A DNA stretch of 64,000 nucleotides from Sphingobacteriales bacterium 50-39 (lineage in GTDB: Bacteria; Bacteroidota; Bacteroidia; Chitinophagales; Chitinophagaceae): NCBI GenBank assembly GCA_001898505.1, contig MKTZ01000025.1, positions 124,001 to 188,000 of the forward strand. The letters run 5' to 3'. The position numbers were made by a program, and so were the translations under genes. This document shows, piece after piece, positions 45,458 through 52,609 of the stretch (position 1 is its first letter; each line of letters starts with the position of its first letter). The notes under the pieces are model-generated. The model did no database searches. It was not told the origin of the DNA and saw only the letters and a program-made list of their open reading frames with translations.

Positions 45458-46015
45458 TTATTTTTTATACTCCTTAAATAATTTCTTCAGGCGCATGAGG
45501 CACTTGTACTTCTGGTTCTTGGCATTGTCTGCATTGGTGTATCCAAAATTGGCGGCTATTTCCACCATATTCTTCTTTTGCAGATAATAGGCCTCCAAAA
45601 GGCTTTTGCAGGGTTCACCCAGGTGCTTCATCGATTTTTCCATTACCTGGAAATCAATGTTCTTTTGTTCGTGCAGTTCCAGGTCTTCTTCTACGGGTAC
45701 GGTCTCTTCGAGCTTTTCCACTTCTGGAGAGATCCGTTGCAACTGACTCAGGCGTTTGAGCCATAGACGGCGGCATACGGAATAGAGGTAGGTCTTGATC
45801 AGGCAGTTCAATTCAAAGGAGCCGGTCTTCGCTTTTTCGTACAGCACGATCATGGCCTCCTGAAAAATATCCCTGGCATCGTCGGGAGATCCGTTGTTGT
45901 TCAGGATCAAGGACTGTACCATGTTATAATGTTGTTTATAAATGGTTTCTATCGCCTTTCGGTCGTTTTGAGCCAATCCTTCCAATAATTGCTGTTCGTC
46001 GGTAACGGTCCTCAC
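45458..46015 (-). CDS. ECF-type RNA polymerase sigma factor
   Basis: A 185-residue sigma-70 family protein. Region 2 includes AIETIYKQHYNMVQSLILNN and DDARDIFQEAMIVLYEKA; region 4 is near LEAYYLQKKNMVEIAANFGY and ends TNADNAKNQKYKCLMRLKKL. It is upstream of, and probably controlled by, the membrane protease with the anti-sigma-like region. A 204-base AT-rich region separates it from the divergent small lipoprotein gene; the promoter of both should be there. Target genes are unknown. Confidence 0.9.
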   Translation of the reverse strand: MRTVTDEQQLLEGLAQNDRKAIETIYKQHYNMVQSLILNNNGSPDDARDIFQEAMIVLYEKAKTGSFELNCLIKTYLYSVCRRLWLKRLSQLQRISPEVEKLEETVPVEEDLELHEQKNIDFQVMEKSMKHLGEPCKSLLEAYYLQKKNMVEIAANFGYTNADNAKNQKYKCLMRLKKLFKEYKK

Positions 46016-46219
46016 GCTGATGCTATATTTAATACAGGAATTTATGAATCGTAACCCAAGATAGGGACAAAAAATCTAAAAATACTTCCCTGGCATATCA
46101 ATCTGTGAATTTTATGCATTATTAATTAATATATATAAAAAACATTGAAAATACAGGGTTACTTTTTTATCGGATGAGTATTAACTGGAAACCATTCAAT
46201 TAACATCAAAAATTTAAAC

Positions 46220-46429
46220 ATGAAAAAGTTCTTTTTTGTACTTGCTATCGGCGCTTTCGCAGCTTGTAACAACAGTTCCAGCACTGAAGCTAAGACTGAT
46301 TCTCCTGTAGTTAAGGCTGACTCTCCTGCTGTAGCTAAAACTGACAGCGGTGCTGTTAAGTCTGATAGCGGTGCCGCTAAGAAGGATTCTGGCGCTGCAA
46401 AGAAGGATTCTGGTGCTGCAAAGAAATAA
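46220..46429 (+). CDS. Small repeat-rich lipoprotein
   Basis: A 69-residue lipoprotein: signal MKKFFFVLAIGAFAAC with lipid Cys16. The mature part is a low-complexity chain of units such as AKTDSPVVK, ADSPAVAKTDSGAVK and KKDSGAA, rich in Lys, Asp and Ser and without further Cys. The Lys-Asp-Ser cadence recalls the KDSTM repeats of the precursor peptide at 47478. It may be an envelope spacer protein or a stress-induced product of one of the flanking sigma factors. Expression should be monocistronic, since a terminator follows. Confidence 0.75.
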   Translation: MKKFFFVLAIGAFAACNNSSSTEAKTDSPVVKADSPAVAKTDSGAVKSDSGAAKKDSGAAKKDSGAAKK

Positions 46430-46455
46430 TTTTCTTATATTGGCAAGCAATTGTT

Positions 46456-46494
46456 AGAGGCCGTTCGCCGTCAGGTGAATGGTCTCTTTGTTTT
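46456..46494 (+). terminator. Rho-independent terminator after the small lipoprotein
   Basis: A stem of about 14 pairs (AGAGGCCGTTCGCC against AGGTGAATGGTCTCT, with G-U pairs) followed by ttgtttt. It separates the lipoprotein from the sigma factor at 46512. Confidence 0.75.
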
Positions 46495-46511
46495 GAAATC
46501 ACTCCGGAGAA

Positions 46512-47108
46512 ATGACAGAACGGCACGAACAAGCTTCTGGTGATACAAAGAATGACACTCATGTTGTATTCAGATCATGGGTAACCTCTTATACGGACAA
46601 TATGTATGCCTGGGCATATAGCAAGGTAGCAGACAAATCTATGGCAGAGGACCTGGTACAGGAAACGTTCCTCTCCGCCTACCAGTCCTTTGATAAATTC
46701 CGATCGGACAGCAGTCCGAAGACTTGGCTTTTCTCCATTCTCAACAACAAGATCATCGATCATCTTCGTCAAAAACTCAAAACACAGGCATTTTCTCAGG
46801 ACACCGCTTTTTTTGAATTGTATTTTGACCGGTGGGAGCACTGGCAAAGATCCGAGCGCCCCCGAGAATGGCAGGAAACTGATCTTAATCTATTGGATAA
46901 CAGTGACTTCAGAAATACTTTGAAAAAATGCATGGAAAACCTGCCCCTCCAATGGAATGCGGCGGTGCAATTAAAATACCTCGAGCAAAAAGACGGTCAG
47001 GAGATCTGTCAGGATTTACAGATTTCCCCGTCTAATTTCTGGCAACTCATACATCGTGCAAAATTGCAGCTTAGGAAATGTCTTGAATTGCACTGGTTTA
47101 AAAAGTGA
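46512..47108 (+). CDS. ECF-type sigma factor of the MNIO/bufferin-like operon
   Basis: A 198-residue sigma-70 family protein. Region 2 is WVTSYTDNMYAWAYSKVADK, then MAEDLVQETFLSAYQSFDKF; FRSDSSPKTWLFSILNNKII is the classical core. Region 4 is near MENLPLQWNAAVQLKYLEQK and DGQEICQDLQISPSNFWQLI. The anti-sigma gene follows after three bases. Together they head a group that continues with an exported Cys peptide, DUF692, DUF2063 and DoxX genes, so this sigma factor probably switches on the metallophore-like peptide. Bufferin operons of other phyla are also under ECF control. Confidence 0.9.
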   Translation: MTERHEQASGDTKNDTHVVFRSWVTSYTDNMYAWAYSKVADKSMAEDLVQETFLSAYQSFDKFRSDSSPKTWLFSILNNKIIDHLRQKLKTQAFSQDTAFFELYFDRWEHWQRSERPREWQETDLNLLDNSDFRNTLKKCMENLPLQWNAAVQLKYLEQKDGQEICQDLQISPSNFWQLIHRAKLQLRKCLELHWFKK

Positions 47109-47111
47109 CGT

Positions 47112-47387
47112 ATGAAGCGATTGATGAATATTATTATGCTCAGCTGCCGGAAAGCTACCGAACTCATCGAGAAGCAGCTGTATTTCGGCTTATCTCCCCT
47201 GGAAAAGGCGAAGCTGCGCATGCATATGCTGATGTGCGACTATTGCACCCGTTATAAAAAACAAAGTCTGTTCCTGCATGAGCTGCTTAGCGGGCATGAT
47301 CACGATCATTCTACGTTGGACATTTCCGGAGTCGAAGAAAACGCACCACTTAAAGATAAGATCATCAAGCAAATAGATAAATTTTAA
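47112..47387 (+). CDS. Zinc-finger (zf-HC2-like) anti-sigma factor
   Basis: A 91-residue soluble protein. The anti-sigma zinc-finger pattern is HMLMCDYC, with His38, Cys42 and Cys45, preceded by LSCRKATELIEKQ (Cys12), the usual ZAS layout. No transmembrane helix is evident, so it may act as a cytoplasmic redox or metal sensor that frees the ECF sigma. The C-terminal HDHDHST segment adds three close His residues and could bind metal. It is three bases after the sigma gene. Confidence 0.85.
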   Translation: MKRLMNIIMLSCRKATELIEKQLYFGLSPLEKAKLRMHMLMCDYCTRYKKQSLFLHELLSGHDHDHSTLDISGVEENAPLKDKIIKQIDKF

Positions 47388-47403
47388 GAAAAAGTTCCAC
47401 TCC

Positions 47404-47477
47404 TGTTGTCAGGTCCGTTCCATTTCTCCGACTATTCTTTCAAAGTCTATTATTATTTATCACAAAACCTGACAACA
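47404..47477 (+). promoter_or_regulatory. Long-range perfect inverted repeat ending at the precursor-peptide AUG
   Basis: TGTTGTCAGGT (47404-47414) and ACCTGACAACA (47467-47477) are exact complements, 52 bases apart. The right arm occupies the 11 bases directly before the ATG at 47478. If both arms are transcribed, the stem would bury the initiation region; if transcription starts between them, they could be operator half sites. Confidence 0.6.
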
Positions 47478-47798
47478 ATGCAAAGCAAAAAGAAAGGTCT
47501 TTTATCCGGCAGTCTCATCGCCGGCGTATTATTAGCCAGCACTTCATTGAACGCAGAACCTGCCCGCGCCTTCCGGTTCGAAGAGCTGGGGTCCGGTGAT
47601 CATGTTCGTACAGAGTTGCTTTCGCGTAATGCCAGCCTCGAACTGAAATGCAGCAAAGACTCTACGATGGCCAAGAAAGGCAAAGACGGTAAATGCGGCG
47701 AGGGCAAATGCTCTGGCAAGAAGAAGGGTATGATGAAGGATAGCACTATGAAAGGTAAGGATGGCCATTGCAGCGCGAAGAAAAAGTCCGGCAATTAA
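47478..47798 (+). CDS. Bufferin/HvfA-like Cys-containing precursor peptide
   Basis: A 106-residue exported peptide, start at 47478 because this gives the signal peptide (LLSGSLIAGVLLASTSLNA, cleavage near residue 26). The leader part FRFEELGSGDHVR resembles the FxxxxLxSG region of Bacteroidota and proteobacterial MNIO substrates. The core has Cys58, Cys73, Cys78 and Cys98 in a Lys/Gly/Asp-rich chain with two copies of KDSTM...GKDG-x-C (60-73 and 87-98) and an EGKC element, related to the EGKCG motifs of HvfA. It is followed by a terminator and then by DUF692, DUF2063 and DoxX genes. Likely product: a modified copper-binding peptide. Confidence 0.78.
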   Translation: MQSKKKGLLSGSLIAGVLLASTSLNAEPARAFRFEELGSGDHVRTELLSRNASLELKCSKDSTMAKKGKDGKCGEGKCSGKKKGMMKDSTMKGKDGHCSAKKKSGN

Positions 47799-47813
47799 CC
47801 TTTAATCCGCCTT

Positions 47814-47847
47814 CTACAGGCAGGTCAACATCTGCCTGTAGTTTTTT
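47814..47847 (+). terminator. Intrinsic terminator/attenuator between precursor peptide and DUF692 gene
   Basis: A perfect ten-base stem CTACAGGCAG/CTGCCTGTAG with an eight-base loop and six T. The enzyme genes follow only 22 bases later, so partial read-through would give much more precursor than enzyme. Confidence 0.85.
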
Positions 47848-47868
47848 CCAACTTTTAAATCACAGCAT

Positions 47869-48696
47869 ATGGTCGGTATCGGCTTTAGAAAGGACTTTGC
47901 AGATCAATTCCTGAATAGTACCACCCTTCACCCGGATTTTATCGAAGTATCGCCGGAGAACTGGATTGGTGTCGGCGGCTACTGGAAGAAAATGCTTTAT
48001 AAGGCGCTTGACAAATATCCGTTGTTTACGCACGGGTTATCGCTCTCCCTTGGAAGCCCGGATGAGCTCGATCTGCCTTTTCTGAAGAAGACAAAGCAGT
48101 TCTTGAAGGACACGGGCGCGCGACTCTTCTCGGAACATTTGAGTTATGCCAAATGCGACAACGCCCATTTATACGACCTCCTTCCGATGCCTTTTACAGA
48201 GGAGGCCATCCGGCATGTCAGTCAGCGTATCAGGCAGGTACAGGATGTACTCGGTGATCGGATCGCCATCGAGATCGTCAGCTATTACACACCCGTGGCT
48301 CCGGAAATGGATGAGATCGAGTTTGTCAACGGCGTACTGGAATTGGCGGACTGTCGGCTCCTGCTGGACGTGAATAATGTATACGTCAACAGCTTCAATC
48401 ATCACTACGATGCCAAAGCTTTTATCGATGCCTTGCCGCTGGATCGTATCAGATACATCCATATGGCCGGACATGAACAGGTGGAAGAAGACCTGATCCT
48501 CGATACCCATGGACAGCCCATCGCGAACCCGGTATATGACCTGTTCGGTCATGTGATGTCCAAACTAAATGACGAGGTGCCGGTACTGCTCGAAAGAGAC
48601 TTCAATATCCCGGAGCTGTCCGAATTACAACAGGAACTCGACCGCCTTGCATCCATAAAAGCAATAAAAAGAAATACCTATGCCATCGCCGGTTAG
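47869..48696 (+). CDS. DUF692 multinuclear non-heme iron oxidative enzyme (MNIO, BufB/HvfB-like)
   Basis: A 275-residue TIM-barrel protein of the DUF692/MNIO family, which uses two or three iron ions to modify cysteines in precursor peptides (MbnB, TglH, HvfB, BufB). The expected ligands are all visible: His55 (THGLS), His90 (SEHLSYAKC), Glu135 (AIEIVSYY), Asp167 (LLLDVNNVYVN), His198 (YIHMAGHE), Asp212 and His214 (DTHGQ) and Glu242 (LLERDFN). The N-terminal GIGFRKDF and EVSPENWIG are diagnostic. The gene follows the Cys-peptide gene and overlaps the DUF2063 gene by 17 bases. Confidence 0.93.
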   Translation: MVGIGFRKDFADQFLNSTTLHPDFIEVSPENWIGVGGYWKKMLYKALDKYPLFTHGLSLSLGSPDELDLPFLKKTKQFLKDTGARLFSEHLSYAKCDNAHLYDLLPMPFTEEAIRHVSQRIRQVQDVLGDRIAIEIVSYYTPVAPEMDEIEFVNGVLELADCRLLLDVNNVYVNSFNHHYDAKAFIDALPLDRIRYIHMAGHEQVEEDLILDTHGQPIANPVYDLFGHVMSKLNDEVPVLLERDFNIPELSELQQELDRLASIKAIKRNTYAIAG

Positions 48697-49435
48697 TACT
48701 ATTAGCCAACATCAATCCGCACTGGCAAGATACTGCCGGACGGGGAGCTATGAGCCTATCCCGGGCGTGCGGCACCGGCATGTAATACGTTACAGGGAGC
48801 TGGTCTATAATGTCGTGGAGGACATTCTTCAGTCGGCCTACCCATTGACTTATGAACTCCTGTCATCAGCAGAATGGAACGACCTGGTTGATCGATTTCT
48901 CTCTGAGCATTCCTGCCGCTCGCCCCAGGTCTGGCGCATGCCGAAAGAGTTATACGACTTTGTCAAAAAGGAGGGAACCCCCTTACTCTCCCAATATCCC
49001 TTTCTCCTGGAATTGCTTTATTTCGAATGGTTGGAAGTGGAGTTATTCATGATGGAAGACAAAAAGGCAAGCCACACTTCAAAGGGAGATGCTGCCAGTG
49101 ATGCTCTGGTATTGAACCCCGAACACATCCTGCAACATTTCCATTATCCTTTACATCGGAAGACAGCAGCGCAAATCTCAGACGAAGACAAAGGGGATTA
49201 TTTTCTGGTGATGTTTCGTCACCCGGGATCGGGGAGCGTTCAATTCATGGATCTTTCGCCGGCGCTGGTATACCTGGTTGAACAGCTCGCTATCGCGCCA
49301 GTCCGGGTGACGGAACTGGCAAAGGAAGTTTGTGATGCGTTGAACGTGCCTTTTCAGGACGACACCCTGTCGGACATACTCACATTCATAAATCGCTGCC
49401 TGGATAATAAATTGATCCTGGGATTTAAAGCTTAA
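48680..49435 (+). CDS. DUF2063 (BufC/HvfC-like) partner protein
   Basis: A 251-residue protein. The first 100 residues form the helical DUF2063 domain (SALARYCRTGSYEPIPGVRH, HVIRYRELVYNVVEDILQSA, PLTYELL). The C-terminal part (about 150-250, YFLVMFRHPGSGSVQFMDLS, then PALVYLVEQL) resembles the PqqD-like peptide-recognition fold reported for HvfC. It should present the precursor peptide to the DUF692 enzyme. The ATG lies 17 bases inside the DUF692 gene, so synthesis is coupled and probably equimolar. Confidence 0.88.
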   Translation: MPSPVSTISQHQSALARYCRTGSYEPIPGVRHRHVIRYRELVYNVVEDILQSAYPLTYELLSSAEWNDLVDRFLSEHSCRSPQVWRMPKELYDFVKKEGTPLLSQYPFLLELLYFEWLEVELFMMEDKKASHTSKGDAASDALVLNPEHILQHFHYPLHRKTAAQISDEDKGDYFLVMFRHPGSGSVQFMDLSPALVYLVEQLAIAPVRVTELAKEVCDALNVPFQDDTLSDILTFINRCLDNKLILGFKA

Positions 49436-49444
49436 ACTACAATT

Positions 49445-49924
49445 ATGAAGAAGATAGTCCAATACTATTATAAGTGGATCATACAAATCAACAGACTCAG
49501 GGGCTTCCCGCTGTTGTTCATAAGACTTGTGCTGGCCTACGGCTTCTATATGCCGGCCAAATTGAAGTGGGCGGACGTCGGCGGCGCCATCGACTGGTTC
49601 AAAAATCTGGGAATTCCCGCACCGGCCTTCAATGCCTACCTCGTTGCTTCAACGGAGGCAGCGGGTGTCATCCTGCTCATCCTGGGCCTGGGCACCAGGA
49701 TAATTGCCATACCCCTTATGATCAGCATGCTGGTAGCGATCAGGACGGTGCATTGGGTCAACGGCTTTGAGGCAGGCAATAATGGTTTTGAGATACCGCT
49801 CTATTATCTGCTCATGCTGTTCGTATTGCTCGTTTATGGTGGCGGGAAATTCAGCCTTGACCGGGTCATGGATGGAAAATACGGAGTGGTTCCGGATAAC
49901 GGTCGTAACTTGAAGCGCGTATGA
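49445..49924 (+). CDS. DoxX family membrane protein (BufD/HvfD-like)
   Basis: A 159-residue inner-membrane protein with four helices, typical of DoxX. It begins with an amphipathic part, then LLFIRLVLAYGFYMPAKLKW, IDWFKNLGIPAPAFNAYLVA and LILGLGTRIIAIPLMISMLV. A DoxX gene closes most HvfABCD and bufferin operons, where its role is unknown (perhaps redox coupling or export). The start follows the DUF2063 stop by nine bases. A CTAATATcATATTAG palindrome lies just after the stop. Confidence 0.88.
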   Translation: MKKIVQYYYKWIIQINRLRGFPLLFIRLVLAYGFYMPAKLKWADVGGAIDWFKNLGIPAPAFNAYLVASTEAAGVILLILGLGTRIIAIPLMISMLVAIRTVHWVNGFEAGNNGFEIPLYYLLMLFVLLVYGGGKFSLDRVMDGKYGVVPDNGRNLKRV

Positions 49925-49927
49925 GCA

Positions 49928-49942
49928 CTAATATCATATTAG
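49928..49942. repeat. Palindrome after the DoxX gene
   Basis: CTAATATcATATTAG: seven-base arms around one base, three bases after the DoxX stop. No U-run; too weak and AT-rich to be a sure terminator. Confidence 0.35.
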
Positions 49943-49994
49943 GATCCTTCATTACCTGCCCTTCCATCCAGGAGAAGAAAGGTTGTTGTAATTC

Positions 49995-51239
49995 TTAGTT
50001 CCCGACCGGCCTGGCCGGTTTTTCAACATCCGGCAGCAGACCTGTAAGCAATCCCAGCAGGGGTAGGAAGGCGCAAAGGCGAAAGACATAGCCGATGCTG
50101 GTATGGTCTGCCAGCTTGCCCAGCACGGCTGCTCCGATACCACCCATTCCGAAGGCCAGGCCGAAGAACAATCCCGCGATCATTCCCACCTTACCGGGCA
50201 CCAGTTCCTGCGCGTATACGAGGATGGCTGAAAAGGCCGATGCCAGGATCACGCCAATAAATACGGTTAATACACTGGTCCAGAATAAATTAGCAAAAGG
50301 GAGCAAGAGGGTGAAGGGGGCTACCCCCAGGATAGAGAACCAAATGACATATTTACGGCCAAAGCGGTCGCCGATGGGGCCGCCAAGGACCGTCCCTGCC
50401 GCGACGGAAAAGAGAAAGATAAAGAGATGCATCTGGGCGCTGGCCACGGAGACATGGAACTTATCCATAAGGAAAAAGGTATAGTAGCTGGTCATGCTGG
50501 CCATGTAGAAATATTTTGAAAATATGAGCACGAGCAGGATCATCAGGGCGAAGGCCACTTTTTTCTTTGAAAGGGCGGGATGAATATCTACAGCGCCGGC
50601 TGCTTTTTTGCCTTTATGGCTGAGGTTTCGGCTATACCAGTTGCCTGTACGCAGCAGCACCCCGATGGCCAGGAGGGCGGCCAGGGAGAACCACATGATC
50701 CGGGACTGTCCATAGGGGGCGATGATCTGGGCAGCCAGGAGAGGACCCAGCGAACTGCCGGCGTTACCGCCTACCTGGAAAAGGGATTGTGCCAAGCCTC
50801 TTCGTCCTCCTGATGCAAGGTAGGCCAGCCGGGAAGCTTCAGGATGGAATATAGAAGAACCGACGCCTACCAGGGCAACGGAGACGAGCACTACCGCGAA
50901 GCTGCCTGCCCGGGACAGCAACACCAGCCCTATCAGGGTAAAGCACATCCCGATGGCAAGGGAATAGGGCTGTGGTCTTTTGTCTGTGTACAGTCCGACG
51001 AAAGGCTGGAGCAGGCTGGCGGTCAGCTGAAAGCAGAAGGTTATCAGCCCCAACTGTCCGAAGTCCAGGTGCAGGGATGTTTTTAGTATGGGATAGGTGG
51101 AGGGGATGAGGGATTGCATGGTATCATTCAGCAGATGGGAAATGCTGATGGCTACCAGGATAGGAAAAACAGTTTTTTGGGCAATGTCCTTTGTGACGGC
51201 TATCTGTTCTTTTACGACTGTGTTCGACATGGGAGTCAA
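49995..51239 (-). CDS. MFS transporter, fosmidomycin resistance (Fsr)-like
   Basis: A 414-residue, twelve-helix major facilitator (start 51239 or 51230). The Fsr-group features are SISHLLNDTMQSLIPSTYPI, the motif-A-like GLYTDKRPQPYSLAIG, and VGVGSSIFHPEASRLAYLAS in helix 4. Members export fosmidomycin, other drugs or sugars. The FCD/GntR regulator gene lies 38 bases upstream on the same strand and is likely co-transcribed, suggesting a link to organic acid or sugar-acid signals. Substrate not readable from sequence. Confidence 0.87.
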   Translation of the reverse strand: MTPMSNTVVKEQIAVTKDIAQKTVFPILVAISISHLLNDTMQSLIPSTYPILKTSLHLDFGQLGLITFCFQLTASLLQPFVGLYTDKRPQPYSLAIGMCFTLIGLVLLSRAGSFAVVLVSVALVGVGSSIFHPEASRLAYLASGGRRGLAQSLFQVGGNAGSSLGPLLAAQIIAPYGQSRIMWFSLAALLAIGVLLRTGNWYSRNLSHKGKKAAGAVDIHPALSKKKVAFALMILLVLIFSKYFYMASMTSYYTFFLMDKFHVSVASAQMHLFIFLFSVAAGTVLGGPIGDRFGRKYVIWFSILGVAPFTLLLPFANLFWTSVLTVFIGVILASAFSAILVYAQELVPGKVGMIAGLFFGLAFGMGGIGAAVLGKLADHTSIGYVFRLCAFLPLLGLLTGLLPDVEKPARPVGN

Positions 51240-51277
51240 TTATGTGGTTAGTGTGCTGCCAGGCGGGCGTTATTTGG

Positions 51278-51943
51278 TTAATGTGCCACGATCTTCGAGG
51301 ACCAGTGCCAGGCTTTTTCGGGGTCCTGGTCGACGATGCTTTTCAACAGTGATTCATGCCAGCTTTGGGTGCGGATAAATGCTTCGGTGTTGTGGTGAAG
51401 GTGACGGAAATGCCGGGTCAGGTGTTCTGAGAAAGTTTTGTAAAGGTCTGCCAGCACATCATTGCGGCTGGCCGCTGCGATGGCCACGTGGAACTGGATA
51501 TCCGCGAGTATTGCAGCTTCCGTATCACCAGCCTTTGCGGCTATGCTCCTTTTCTTCAAAAGAACTTTCATTTTTTCGATGTCTTTCTTGCTGCGATGGA
51601 GAGCGGCCTTCTCGGCTATTTTCATCTCCAGGAGCTGTCGGACTTCGTCGAGGTCCTTTGTGTCGGCTCTTTTCAGACGGATAGATAGCGGTTCCGCGAT
51701 GCCTGTCTGCTGCTCTACAAAAGTACCCGAACCCTGCCGCACGCTGAGCTGTCCTGAATTAGCCAGTATACGTATTGCTTCCCTGATGGTGCTGCGGCCT
51801 ACGCCGAACTTCTCCATCAGCTCCGGCTCCGATGGTAATTTTTCTCCCGGCTGGTATTCACCAAAGGACAGCTGCTGCTGCAGGCGGCTGACGACTGCGT
51901 CTGCCAAAGAATGTCGTTGAAGGTGGTTGATTGTTTTCATCAT
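51278..51943 (-). CDS. GntR/FadR (FCD) transcriptional regulator
   Basis: A 221-residue regulator from 51943 (MMKTINHLQRHSLADAVVSR); the frame is open to 52066 but that part overlaps the divergent HdeD-like gene. The winged helix (GEKLPSEPELMEKFGVGRST, then IREAIRILANSGQLSVRQGS) occupies residues 10-75. The C-terminal FCD effector domain (about 90-215) includes QLLEMKIAEKAALHRSKKDI, ADIQFHVAIAAASRNDVLAD and HESLLKSIVDQDPEKAWHWS, with metal-binding His positions. FCD regulators typically sense sugar acids or other carboxylates. Confidence 0.9.
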   Translation of the reverse strand: MMKTINHLQRHSLADAVVSRLQQQLSFGEYQPGEKLPSEPELMEKFGVGRSTIREAIRILANSGQLSVRQGSGTFVEQQTGIAEPLSIRLKRADTKDLDEVRQLLEMKIAEKAALHRSKKDIEKMKVLLKKRSIAAKAGDTEAAILADIQFHVAIAAASRNDVLADLYKTFSEHLTRHFRHLHHNTEAFIRTQSWHESLLKSIVDQDPEKAWHWSSKIVAH

Positions 51944-52004
51944 ATCATCTGATGACTTCAAAGGTAAAAGGTTTTTTCCATATCTTTCCCTCCATCTTCT
52001 ACCT

Positions 52005-52556
52005 ATGCGAAAAAATTCTTCCATTTGGATATTGTTGATGACCATTGGCGTCGTGTTCCTGATCATTGGGGTAATGGCCTTTGCCCGTCCGTTGGCCAGT
52101 TATGTAAAGCTGGCAAAGTATGCCGGAGCCGGGTTGCTGATAAATGGCATTCTGTTACAGGCAGTCATCGTCGTCAATAAGAGATATCCGCGGGAAAATC
52201 GTTGGATGCAGATCGAGAGCATCCTTGACTTTCTTTTTTCCCTTTTGCTGTTTATCAACCCGCTGTTGTCCTTTATCCTGCTGGATTATCTCATCGGTAT
52301 CTGGATACTATTGGTGGGCATCTTGAAAATACTGGCGGCGCTGTCGTTGCGTAGCGTGGTCAGGGGATGGCGGTTCATCCTGCTGGTGGGGATACTGTCC
52401 GCTATTTTTGGCGGGACATTGCTGTACAGTCCTTTTGTCCGGGCGGAAGGCATTACCTGGCTGATCGGGGCCTTTGGAACGATCATGGGGTGTTTATACA
52501 TTTTAGATGGCTTTTATTTCAGGAAGAGGGAAGATACGCTGGATATGATGTTGTGA
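52005..52556 (+). CDS. HdeD/DUF308 family membrane protein
   Basis: A 183-residue protein with six helices. It starts at 52005 (MRKNSSIWILLMTIGVVFLI); the frame upstream to 51927 overlaps the divergent regulator. DUF308 repeats appear as WILLMTIGVVFLIIGVMA, LFINPLLSFILLDYLIGIWI and LLVGILSAIFGGTLLYSPFV. E. coli HdeD is linked to acid resistance at high cell density; here the role is unknown. A TATCTTTC box lies 16 bases before the start. Confidence 0.82.
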   Translation: MRKNSSIWILLMTIGVVFLIIGVMAFARPLASYVKLAKYAGAGLLINGILLQAVIVVNKRYPRENRWMQIESILDFLFSLLLFINPLLSFILLDYLIGIWILLVGILKILAALSLRSVVRGWRFILLVGILSAIFGGTLLYSPFVRAEGITWLIGAFGTIMGCLYILDGFYFRKREDTLDMML

Positions 52557-52609
52557 GGATATAATCACTTATTGTGCGATATTTGGGATTCATTTTAATT
52601 TTTCCAAAT

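Noticed and set aside
46016-46219. tRNA or small RNA gene in the AT-rich gap between the two ECF systems
   Set aside because: No cloverleaf or stable structure could be drawn; only AT-rich promoter-like sequence is visible.
46220-46429. Small lipoprotein as a second MNIO substrate
   Set aside because: Apart from the lipid-anchor cysteine it has no Cys to modify, and it is separated from the operon by a terminator.
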